A stretch of DNA of 7,947 bases, from the NCBI GenBank assembly GCA_035544635.1, contig DATKDQ010000200.1, forward strand, positions 1 through 7,947. Direction: 5' to 3'. Shown here piece after piece: positions 1-7,800 of this stretch; positions within the stretch are counted from its first letter, which is position 1; the number at the start of each line of letters is the position of its first letter. The notes beneath the pieces are model-generated. The model saw only the letters and a list, made by a program, of their open reading frames with translations, was not told the origin of the DNA and made no database searches. A program made the position numbers and the translations under genes. This DNA comes from DATAFT01 sp035544635 (GTDB lineage: Bacteria > Acidobacteriota > Thermoanaerobaculia > Multivoradales > Multivoraceae).

Positions 1-963
1 CGGCTGCGCGGGCCGGGCGACTACATGGCCTTCGAGGTGGCGGGCGATCCGCTGTTCGCGGTGCGCGGGCGCGACGGCGTGGCCCGCGCGTTCTGGAACG
101 TGTGCGCGCATCGCGCCGGGCGGATCGTCGAGGGCTGCGGCACGGCGCCCGCGCTCCAGTGCCGCTACCACGGCTGGACCTACGGCCTCGACGGGCGGCT
201 GAAGCGCGCGCGAGAGATGGAGAGTGTCGAGGGCTTCCGGCCCGACGAGGTGCGCCTTCGCGAGGCGCGGATCGAGGAGCTGCCGCCGATGGCATTCGTG
301 AACCTCGATCCCGCCGCGCCCTCCCTCGCCGAGCTCCTGGGAGAGATCCCTGCCGAGATCGAGGCCGCCGGGTTCCGGCTCGCCGAGCTCGAGCCCCTCG
401 AGCGGCGCGACTACACGCTCGACGCCAACTGGAAGGTGTACGTCGACAACTACCTCGAGGGGTACCACGTGCCGATCGCGCATCCCGGCCTCTACCGCGC
501 GATCGATTACGATCGCTACCAGGTGGTGCCGCGGCGCTTTCACTCGGCACAGTACGCGCCGCTGCGGTCGGGCGAGGCGACGCGCCGCATGCTCGGCCGC
601 GACCGGCGCTACCTGCGCGGCGACGACGAGGAGCGCGCGCTCTACTACTGGATCTTCCCGAACCTGATGCTCAACCTGTACGCCGACAACCTGCAGCTCA
701 ACGCCATCGTCCCGCTCGGGCTCGAGCGCACGCTCACGATCTTCGAATGGTTCGTCGCGCCCGGCATGTCGGACGAGCGTCGCTCGCTCCTCGCCGAGTC
801 GATGTCGTTCTCGGACGAGATCCAGCGCGAGGACATCGAGGTGTGCGAGGCGGTGCAGCAGGGCCTGCGCTCGCGCGCCTACGACGCCGGCCGGTTCTCG
901 GCACGACGCGAGAACGGCGTGCACCATTTCCATCTGTTGCTGCACGAGTTTTTGAGCCGTTGA
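1..963 (+). CDS. Rieske [2Fe-2S] aromatic ring-hydroxylating oxygenase, alpha subunit (5' truncated by window edge)
   Basis: Terminal oxygenase component that would use electrons from a reductase (not in this window) to activate O2 and hydroxylate or demethylate an organic substrate in the cytoplasm. The reading frame is open from base 1, so the ATG at 25 is probably internal; 320 residues are seen and the missing N-terminus is likely some tens of residues. Counting from base 1, the Rieske cluster ligands are C35-x-H37 and C54-x2-H57 (CRYHGWTY). The catalytic-domain signature NWK..VDNYLEGYH is at 143-156, giving iron ligands H156 and H161, with D278 (QREDIEVCE) as the likely carboxylate ligand. 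The C-terminal pattern VQQGLRSRAY...GVHHFH is typical of the choline-monooxygenase-like branch of alpha subunits. The alpha/beta hydrolase follows 41 bp downstream on the same strand, suggesting an operon. Family is certain; substrate is unknown. Confidence 0.95.
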   Translation, partial: RLRGPGDYMAFEVAGDPLFAVRGRDGVARAFWNVCAHRAGRIVEGCGTAPALQCRYHGWTYGLDGRLKRAREMESVEGFRPDEVRLREARIEELPPMAFVNLDPAAPSLAELLGEIPAEIEAAGFRLAELEPLERRDYTLDANWKVYVDNYLEGYHVPIAHPGLYRAIDYDRYQVVPRRFHSAQYAPLRSGEATRRMLGRDRRYLRGDDEERALYYWIFPNLMLNLYADNLQLNAIVPLGLERTLTIFEWFVAPGMSDERRSLLAESMSFSDEIQREDIEVCEAVQQGLRSRAYDAGRFSARRENGVHHFHLLLHEFLSR

Positions 964-1004
964 TCTCCGACCGCGTTGTTGCGGCTGATATCGTCGCGGC
1001 CACC

Positions 1005-1928
1005 ATGACCGAACCTGCCGCCTCCGCGACACCGCAGGCGCTCACCCTCGAGGGCGCTGGCGTCCGACTGCGCGGCTACGACTGGGGCAACCCGGCCGCC
1101 CGCCCGCTCGTCCTGGTCCACGGCATCGAGGACTTCGCGCTCGCGCTCGCGCCGCTCGCCGAGGCCCTCCGCGACGACTACCACGTGGTCGCGTTCGACC
1201 TGCGCGGCCACGGCGACAGCGACCAGCCCGGCGTCTACACCATGGGGCACTTCATCGCCGACCTCCACGCGGTGATCGTCCAGCTCCAGCTCGAGCGCCC
1301 GATCCTGATCGGACACAGCCTCGGCGGCCAGATCGTGTGCCAGTACGCCGGCGTTTTCCCCGAGGTGCCGCGCGCCGTCGTCAACATCGACGGCATGGGT
1401 CCGCCGATGCGCCTCCCGGAGCCCGACGGCGAGGAGAAGCAGCTCCGCACGCGCGAGGCGATCGAGGGGCTGCTGCGCCCGGCCGGGCACGGGCGCCCCA
1501 TGATGGACCTCGAGGACGCGACCCACCTCTACCTGCGCTACCACCCCCGGCTCGACCCGGCGCTGGCGCGCCACCTGGTCGAGCTCGGCACCGAGGAGCA
1601 TCCCCACGGCGGCCTGCGCTTCAAATGGGACTCGCGCATCCACACGCTGCGCCTGTCGTCGACTCCGGAGCTCGCCGAGGAGCGCTTCCGCTGGGCGGAG
1701 TGCCCGGTGCTGCTGGTCTCGGCGGGCGAGGTCGACGAGTTCATGTGGCGGCGGCGCGGCCTCGATCCGTCGTCGCTGCGCAAGGAGCCGGAGGAGATCC
1801 GGCGCCGCATGGCGCTCTTCCGCGACGCCGACCACGTTGAGATCCCGGGCGCCGGCCATCACGTCCACTTCGACGCGCCGGGCGAGCTCATCCGCGTGCT
1901 GCGCGAGTTCCTGGGCCGGGTGCGCTGA
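1005..1928 (+). CDS. Alpha/beta-fold hydrolase
   Basis: A 307-residue cytoplasmic hydrolase of the alpha/beta-fold superfamily, of normal length and with no signal peptide. Visible landmarks are the oxyanion-hole strand LVLVHG (H39-G40), the strand-turn VVAFDLRGHGDSDQPG typical of the family, the nucleophile elbow GHSLGG with catalytic S105, a cap region at roughly 135-225, a probable acid D244 in SAGEVDEF, and the catalytic histidine in GAGHHVHFDAP (H285, with H286 and H288 beside it). The ATG at 1005 is the first good start after the upstream gene; no strong Shine-Dalgarno is seen, consistent with translation following on from the oxygenase 41 bp upstream. The pairing with a Rieske oxygenase suggests hydrolysis of an ester, lactone or ring-cleavage product in the same route, but this is inference. 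The superfamily also contains epoxide hydrolases and haloalkane dehalogenases, and the sequence alone does not decide between these. Confidence 0.9.
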   Translation: MTEPAASATPQALTLEGAGVRLRGYDWGNPAARPLVLVHGIEDFALALAPLAEALRDDYHVVAFDLRGHGDSDQPGVYTMGHFIADLHAVIVQLQLERPILIGHSLGGQIVCQYAGVFPEVPRAVVNIDGMGPPMRLPEPDGEEKQLRTREAIEGLLRPAGHGRPMMDLEDATHLYLRYHPRLDPALARHLVELGTEEHPHGGLRFKWDSRIHTLRLSSTPELAEERFRWAECPVLLVSAGEVDEFMWRRRGLDPSSLRKEPEEIRRRMALFRDADHVEIPGAGHHVHFDAPGELIRVLREFLGRVR

Positions 1929-1967
1929 TCGCGGAACGCAGGCCGCCCCCCCCGCCCATTCCGGAGG
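1929..1967. other. Short convergent intergenic gap
   Basis: This 39-bp gap separates the stop codons of two convergent genes. It contains a run of eight C at 1946-1953. I see no stable hairpin followed by a T-run on either strand, so no intrinsic terminator can be called; termination may be factor-dependent or the two transcripts may overlap. Confidence 0.6.
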
Positions 1968-4676
1968 CTAACCCAGGACGCGGACGACGCCGCGCGATCC
2001 ATCGACCGAGACCCGTGGCCCGCCCGCCAGGAGCTCGGTCGCGCGGGGCACGCCGAACACCGCCGGGACCCCCAGCTCCCGCGCGACCACCGCGGCGTGG
2101 CACATGACGCCGCCCACTTCCATGACCAGCGCCGCGGCGCGTGGGAAAAGCGGGGTCCACCCGGGATCGGCGAACGCGACCACCAGGACGTCGCCGTGAC
2201 GGAACGCGTGCGGATCGGGCCGATCGAGAACGCGCGCCACGCCAGAGCCGAGACCGGAAGACACACCGGTGCCCACCAGCTCGCCGTCGCGCACGACGTC
2301 GCCCGTGGGCTCGGGATCCACCGGGACGCCGTCGGAGCGCACGAAGTCGGGCGCCGGTCGTTCCTGAAACTCGGCGAGGAGACGGCGGCGGTGCTCGATC
2401 CGGTCGGCGACGCCGGCGTGGACCGCGCGCGACCAGGGGCGCGCCTCGTCGTCGCGGTGCTCGATCGCCCGCGCGAGTGAATCGAGCTCCCCGAGCTCGA
2501 GGAAGAACACCTCGTCGGCGTCGGCCAGGACGCCGGCATCGGCCAGCCGGCGGCCGAGCTCCAGCGCCGCCCGGCGCATGCGCTGGAAGACGTGCAGACC
2601 GTAGTGCTTCGGGGCCTCCCGCAGCGGCAGGGTGCGAGCGACGCGGCGCGCCAGCCGGCGCAGGAGCGGCCGCTTCCACGCCGGCGCGGAGCGAACCGCC
2701 GCCGCGATCGCGGCCTCGCGCTCGCCCGCGAGCCGTCGCAGCCGCCGGCCGACCGGCTCGCGGTCCGCCTCGTCGAGACCCAGCCGGATGAGGTCGAGCA
2801 CCATGGTCGGGTCGTCCGACCAGCGCGGCGCGGCCAGATCGAACTCGCGCGGCCCGCGCTGGCCGCAGAGCTCGAGGAACAGGCGGAACCGATCGAGCCA
2901 GTCCCGGCCATCGCCGGTTGCGCCGAGGGCGTCGAGGAGCCCCGTCGTCGAACGCTCCTGCGCGAAGAGAGCGGCGAGCGGACGCGCGGCCACGATCAGC
3001 TCGTCGATGCGGACCGAGATCTCGGTGGTCGGGTTGCCGCGGATCCCCGCCGCGAGCAGGCGCTGGGCCTCCGGCCAGGGAGCGAACAGGCGCTCCGCGG
3101 CGATCCAGGTCAGCAGGGTCGCGGTGAGCAGTTGCATACCGTCGCGCAGGGCCCCGGCCTCCTCGGACTCCCAGAGGCGCAGCTCGGCGACGAGCTCCGC
3201 TGCGCCCAGAGTGGTCACCGGCGGCCGGCCGGCGACCCGCGCGCCCGCCGCGGCGAGCTGCGCCAGGCACCTCTCGGGGCGCAGCGCCGAGAGCGACTTC
3301 GGCAGCGAGCGCAGCGCCGAAGCCGCGGCACCGACGAGGGCCCAGCGACCGGCGCCTCGCAGCCGCCGCGGTGTGAGCACGCCGCGTGCGATCAGCTCCT
3401 CGACCACGACTCCGGCTCGGGCATCGACGTGCCGCAGGGTCGAGCGCAGCAACGGCCCGATCCCGGGTGTCGCCAGCGCGGCGTTGAGGTTGAAGTAGAT
3501 GCGGCCCTGGATGCGATCGAGGCCCGTGACCTGGTGGAAGATCGGTGACGTGCGCGGTACTCCGAAGAAGCGCTCGGTGAGGAACGGGAGGACGGTCTCG
3601 CGCCAGAGCGACCAGGTGAGCGGGTGGAGCGCATCGGGCATGGTCTCGCGCACGTTCCAGTTCGACCACACCGTGACCGGGCCGTCGTCGGCGTTCTCGA
3701 CGCTGCGCTCGATGGTGAAGCGCGGCGGATCGACCAGCGAGGTGATCGGTCGCGCCTGGAGCCAGAGCACCGTCGGCTGCGGAGCGATCGCCTGCGAGGT
3801 CGTGCCAGGGAGCGCGGTGTGCGCCTCGGGCGCGCCGGCGAGCACCCATTCGAGGTCGAGCGCAGCGCCGAAGGCGGCGGCGAATCGCGCGCCCGAGTCG
3901 GCGAGAAGCTCGACCTCGGCGGCGTCGAGGACATCGTGCGCCACGCCCGACGCGCCGCGCTCGCGGCGGCACTCCCAGGCGCCGAGGCCCGAGCGGTAGA
4001 CCCGCCAGCGCTCGGGATCGGTGCGGCCGGCGACCAGGCTCTCCCCCAGGCCCGCCGTGGCCTCGATCAGGAGCCCTCCGTCGGCGCCCAGCGGATCGCG
4101 GGTGAAGAGCGTGCCGGCCGCGCGCGCCGGTGCCATGCGCTGGACGACCAGGCCGACCGCCATCGTGGTCCCACCCCCGCGCGCCTGCGCGCCGGCGTAC
4201 GCGAGCACGCGCTCGCTCGAAGCCGACGCGATGCAGCGGTCGGCGGCAGCAAGGCAGGCCTCCACCGAACCGACGTCGAGCACGGTCTCGAAGAGGCCGG
4301 CGAACGAGCTGTCGCTCTGGTCCTCGACCAGGGCCGACGATCGCACGGCTACGCGGCCGTGGCGAAGCAGCGCCTCGCAGTCGCCGATGAACCGCTGGCG
4401 AAGCTCCACCTGCCACCGCCGCGTCGGCAGTGTCTGCGCCGTCACGGCGAAGCCTTCCGGCACGCGCGCGCCGGCGCGCAGCAGGCGGGCGAGGCCCAGC
4501 GCCTTGCCTCCGAAGCGCGCGTCGGTATCGGGGTCGATCGCGCTCAGGGAGAGCAGAGTCGGCGGTGTCGACGTAGGGACCTCCGGAAACTCGCGTCGCG
4601 GTGGCGCAAGGTTACAGCCATGCGTGGCCCCTTGCGCCGGTGGACACGAATTCGCCTTGACGATTCGAATGCCCAT
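1968..4676 (-). CDS. PEP synthase / rifampin phosphotransferase-like dikinase, substrate unknown
   Basis: A 902-residue enzyme of the PEP-synthase/pyruvate-phosphate-dikinase superfamily. In this family ATP phosphorylates a swivelling histidine, which passes the phosphate to a small molecule (pyruvate, rifampin or phenol in known members). The N-terminal ATP-grasp domain (about 48-312) shows FGGKALG (55-61), RSSA..ED....SFAG (112-127), GTLFTRDP (188-195), GLGE (209-212) and QARPIT (307-312). A variable substrate domain (about 320-785) carries VWSNWNV (336-342) and GQRGPREFDLAAPRW (605-619), close to the pattern of rifampin phosphotransferases. The C-terminal domain has DPGWTPLF and GGVMCHAAVVARELGVPAVFG with catalytic H860. 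Domain order and size match rifampin phosphotransferase (about 865 residues), but these motifs are shared by many uncharacterised relatives, so resistance is not established. The ATG at 4674-4676 follows GAGG at a 5-nt spacing and is the first start after an in-frame stop (TGA at 4702-4700). However, the first ~34 codons look poorly coding, so the true start may be near 4574. Confidence 0.85.
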   Translation of the reverse strand: MGIRIVKANSCPPAQGATHGCNLAPPRREFPEVPTSTPPTLLSLSAIDPDTDARFGGKALGLARLLRAGARVPEGFAVTAQTLPTRRWQVELRQRFIGDCEALLRHGRVAVRSSALVEDQSDSSFAGLFETVLDVGSVEACLAAADRCIASASSERVLAYAGAQARGGGTTMAVGLVVQRMAPARAAGTLFTRDPLGADGGLLIEATAGLGESLVAGRTDPERWRVYRSGLGAWECRRERGASGVAHDVLDAAEVELLADSGARFAAAFGAALDLEWVLAGAPEAHTALPGTTSQAIAPQPTVLWLQARPITSLVDPPRFTIERSVENADDGPVTVWSNWNVRETMPDALHPLTWSLWRETVLPFLTERFFGVPRTSPIFHQVTGLDRIQGRIYFNLNAALATPGIGPLLRSTLRHVDARAGVVVEELIARGVLTPRRLRGAGRWALVGAAASALRSLPKSLSALRPERCLAQLAAAGARVAGRPPVTTLGAAELVAELRLWESEEAGALRDGMQLLTATLLTWIAAERLFAPWPEAQRLLAAGIRGNPTTEISVRIDELIVAARPLAALFAQERSTTGLLDALGATGDGRDWLDRFRLFLELCGQRGPREFDLAAPRWSDDPTMVLDLIRLGLDEADREPVGRRLRRLAGEREAAIAAAVRSAPAWKRPLLRRLARRVARTLPLREAPKHYGLHVFQRMRRAALELGRRLADAGVLADADEVFFLELGELDSLARAIEHRDDEARPWSRAVHAGVADRIEHRRRLLAEFQERPAPDFVRSDGVPVDPEPTGDVVRDGELVGTGVSSGLGSGVARVLDRPDPHAFRHGDVLVVAFADPGWTPLFPRAAALVMEVGGVMCHAAVVARELGVPAVFGVPRATELLAGGPRVSVDGSRGVVRVLG

Positions 4677-4689
4677 CTCACCCTCTACC

Positions 4690-4705
4690 GGATCCTGTCA
4701 CCGTG
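4690..4705 (+). repeat. Palindromic-repeat unit, copy 1 (GGATCCTGTCACCGTG)
   Basis: This 16-nt sequence is identical to the copy at 4790-4805, exactly 100 nt downstream; identity stops at both ends. With the two C bases before it (4688-4702) it is complementary to 4739-4753 at 14 of 15 positions. The core resembles an imperfect palindrome of the form GGT..C..G..ACC, as seen in REP-like dispersed repeats. Confidence 0.6.
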
Positions 4706-4738
4706 CGGTGCTGGGGCTGGGGGTGTGACTGGGGGGGA

Positions 4739-4753
4739 GGTGACAGGAACCGG
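4739..4753 (-). repeat. Palindromic-repeat unit, inverted middle copy
   Basis: GGTGACAGGAACCGG on the + strand is the reverse complement of the unit at 4688-4702 with one mismatch (14/15), and of 4790-4802 with one mismatch (12/13). It lies between two direct copies, giving the forward-reverse-forward arrangement typical of BIME-like REP clusters. The loops to either partner would be 36 and 38 nt. Confidence 0.55.
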
Positions 4754-4789
4754 CGTGGAGTCTGCGACGGGCGTGGTGACGGTGGGGCT

Positions 4790-4805
4790 GGATCCTGTCA
4801 CCGTG
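4790..4805 (+). repeat. Palindromic-repeat unit, copy 2 (GGATCCTGTCACCGTG)
   Basis: Exact 16-nt copy of 4690-4705. It ends 41 nt before the start codon of the glutamate dehydrogenase gene, so it probably lies in the promoter or 5' leader of that gene. A weaker related string, GGTGACGG, lies just upstream at about 4775-4782. Confidence 0.6.
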
Positions 4806-4834
4806 AGGTTCCGCGGTACCATCTACGCTTTGGG

Positions 4835-4848
4835 ACCGGAGCTCCGGT
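4835..4848 (+). promoter_or_regulatory. Ribosome-binding site of glutamate dehydrogenase inside a 14-nt perfect palindrome
   Basis: ACCGGAGCTCCGGT reads the same on both strands. It contains the Shine-Dalgarno GGAG (4838-4841), spaced 5 nt from the GTG start at 4847, and the first two bases of that codon. In RNA it could fold as a 5-bp stem with an AGCT loop. The Shine-Dalgarno supports the choice of GTG; no ATG lies in frame nearby upstream. Confidence 0.6.
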
Positions 4849-7800
4849 GACGATCGAGCAAGTCAACTCTCTGGAAGATCAGCGGATCGAGGAGATCCTC
4901 GACCGCATCGAGCGCCAGCTTCCGCCGGACGAGGCCACGCTCGCGGTCACCTTCACGCGCGAGCTCTTCCGCTGGGTGGCGCCGGAAGACCTCGAGGCGC
5001 GCCAGCCGCTGGACCTCTACGGCGCGGCCCTGGGCCTCTGGCGCTTCGCCCGCTCGCGCGCCCCGGGCCAGGAGCGGGTGCGCGTCTTCAACCCCACGCT
5101 CGAGGAGCACGGCTGGCAGTCGACTCACACCGTCATCGAGATCGTGAACGACGACATGCCGTTCCTGGTCGACTCGGTGAGCATGGCGGCGAACCGCCGC
5201 GGGTTGACGATCCATCTCATCATGCACCCGGTCATCGCCGTTCGCCGCGACGGCCGGGGAGAGCTCGTCGAGGTAGCGCCTACCGCCGAAGCCTCGCGCG
5301 ACTCGGCGCGCGAGTCGGTCATGCATCTCGAGGTCGAACGGCGAACGGACGCCAGCTTTCTGCTGACGCTGCGCTACGAGATCGAGAGCGTGCTCGACGA
5401 CGTGCGCGCGGCGGTCGAGGACTGGCAGCCGATGCGCGCGCGCCTGCGGTCGATTCTCGAGGAGCTTCGCACCGGGCCGGCGGCGGTACCGCTCGAGGAC
5501 CGGAACGAGGTGGCCGAGTTCCTGAGCTGGATCGACCAGGATCACTTCACCTTTCTCGGCTATCGCGAGTACGAGCTGAGCATCGAAGGCGGCCAGGACG
5601 TCGCGGTGGCGGTCGAGGGCTCCGGCCTCGGCATCCTGCGCGAGGCGCGCCGCTCGCGGGCGGCCGTTCCAACGGTGCTGCCAGCGCGGGTGCGCGAGCT
5701 GGCGCGTGAGCCCGAGCTGCTGATCCTCACCAAGGCCAACGCGCGCGCGACGGTGCACCGCCAGACCCGGCTCGACTACGTCGGCGTCAAGCGCTTCGAC
5801 GACAGCGGCCGCGTGGTGGGAGAACGGCGCTTCCTCGGCCTCTACACCCAGCGCGCGTATCACTCCAACCCTTGGCGGATTCCCATCGTGCGGCGCAAGG
5901 TGGAGCGCGTGCTCGCGCACGCCGGCGTACGGCCGCCTTCGCACGCGGGCAAGTCGTTGGTTCAGATCCTGGAGACCATGCCCCGCGACGAGCTGTTCCA
6001 GGCCTCCGAGGCAGAGCTCTACGAGACGGCAATCGGGATCCTGCGCCTCGAGGATCGCCAGCGGGTGCGCGTGTTCCTGCGGCCGGACCGCTACCGCCGC
6101 TTCTTCACCGCCCTGGTGTTCGCGCCGCGCGATCGCTACAACACCGAGACCCGCGAGAAGATTCAGCGCATCCTGCTCGAGGAGCTTCACGGCTCGGAGA
6201 TCGAGTTCTCCCTCTCGCTCTCGGAGTCGATCCTCGCCCGCATCTACTTCGTGGTGCACTTGCCCTCGCCGACGCCGCGGGTCGATGCTGGCCCTGGCAC
6301 CGCGCCGCCGGCAGGGGAGCTGCCCGGCGCCGACGTGGAGAGGATCGAGCGCCGCATCGCGGACGCCGTGCGCGACTGGCGCGACGAGCTCCAGCGCGCG
6401 CTCCAGGAGCGGTTCGGAGAGGAGCGCGGGTCGGCGCTCGCGCAGCGCTACGCCGCGGCCTTCCCGCCGGGTTATCGCCACGGCTTCGAGCCCCGCGCCG
6501 CGGTTTCCGACATCGAGCGCGCGGAGGAGCTCAGCGGGCCCGAGGACCTCGAGCTCTCGATCTATCGGCGCCCCGAGGAGCCGTCCAGCCATCTCCGGCT
6601 CAAGCTGTTTCGCCGCGGCGAGCCGCTCTTACTGTCGGAGATGTTCCCGATCCTGGAGAACATGGGGGTCAGAGTGCTCGGCGAGCACTCCTATCCCATC
6701 CACCGCGAGGATGGGGTGGCGATTCACCTCCACGACTTCGGCGTTCTCCACACCGCCTCTCGGGAGCTCGACCTCACGGTCATCGAGCCGTTGCTGCACG
6801 AGGCGCTCACGCAGGTGTGGCTGGGCACCGTGGAGAACGACGGCTTCAACCGGTTGGTGGTCGCGGCTCGCCTGCGCTCGCGCCAGGTGACGGTGCTGCG
6901 CGCCGTCTGCAAGTACCTGCTCCAGGCGCGGGTCGCCTGGAGCCAGGCCTACATGGAGCAGGCGCTGGCGGCGAACCCCCATGTCGGGCGGCTCCTGGTC
7001 GAGCTGTTCGAGGCGCGCTTCGATCCGGCGCTCGACGACGCCGAGCGGGAGCGGCGCGTCGCCCGGCTCGCCCGCGTCGTGCGCGAGGCGCTCGAGGAGG
7101 TCCCGAGCCTCGACGAGGACCGCATCCTGCGTGGGTTCCTCGCCGTGGTCGACGCGGCGCTCCGCACCAACCACTACCAGCGCGAAGACGGCGGCGAGCC
7201 CAAGAGCTATCTGGCGGTGAAGCTCGATCCGCGGCAGATCGCGCTGCTGCCGCCGCCGCGCCCCCGTTACGAGATCTTCGTCTACTCGCCACGCGTCGAG
7301 GGCGTTCACCTGCGCGGCGGCAAGGTCGCGCGCGGCGGCATCCGCTTCTCCGACCGGCGCGAGGACTTCCGCACCGAGACTCTCGGCCTGATGAAGGCGC
7401 AGATGGTGAAGAACGCCGTCATCGTGCCGGTCGGCTCCAAGGGCGGCTTCGTCGTCAAGCGCCCGCCGGCGCCGACCGGCGACCCCGCCGCCGATCGCCA
7501 GGCGCTGCGCGACGAAGGCATCGCCTGCTACAAGACCTTCATGCGCGGCCTGCTCGACATCACCGACAACCTGGTCGAGGGGGCGGTGGCGCCGCCGTCG
7601 CGCGTGGTGCGCCGCGACGACGACGACCCCTATCTGGTGGTCGCGGCCGACAAGGGCACCGCCACCTTCTCCGACATCGCCCACGCGGTGTCGCAGGACT
7701 ACGGCTTCTGGCTCGACGACGCTTTCGCCTCCGGCGGCTCCGCCGGCTACGACCACAAGGCGATGGGCATCACCGCCCGCGGCGCCTGGGAGTCGGTGAA

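Larger units (their letters stand above)
4677..4846. promoter_or_regulatory. Divergent intergenic region with palindromic repeats
   Basis: This 170-bp stretch must hold the promoters of both the dikinase (leftward) and the glutamate dehydrogenase (rightward). No convincing -35/-10 pair stands out on either strand. Its main content is a set of GTCACC/GGTGAC-type repeats (listed separately), a G7 run at 4731-4737 and G-rich tracts. It is noticeably less codon-like than its flanks, and no ORF in it is supported. Confidence 0.6.

Noticed and set aside
102..1004. Upstream extension of the hydrolase frame back to base 102
   Set aside because: The translation before 1005 is arginine/alanine-rich and overlaps the Rieske oxygenase; the conserved hydrolase fold begins after the ATG at 1005.
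879..1868. A 329-residue antisense open frame over the hydrolase
   Set aside because: No motif is recognisable, and the opposite strand has a complete catalytic triad in a conserved frame.
1929..1967. Bidirectional terminator between the convergent genes
   Set aside because: There is a C8 run but no stem-loop with a T-run on either strand.
1888..4416. An 842-residue open frame on the minus strand overlapping the dikinase in another frame
   Set aside because: Its translation is dominated by R, G, A and P with no recognisable motifs; the overlapping 902-residue frame has all family motifs. Long spurious frames are expected in such GC-rich DNA.
4657..4690. TTGACG at 4657-4662 as a -35 box for glutamate dehydrogenase
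   Set aside because: No acceptable -10 sequence lies 16-18 nt downstream, and the hexamer sits at the 5' end of the opposite gene as annotated.
4690..4805. Repeats as a CRISPR or integron-like array
   Set aside because: Only two direct 16-nt copies with a 100-nt period and an inverted copy between; no regular array, no spacer pattern and no associated genes.
4823..6592. A 589-residue open frame antisense to glutamate dehydrogenase
   Set aside because: It is the antisense shadow of a strongly conserved coding sequence and shows no domain of its own.
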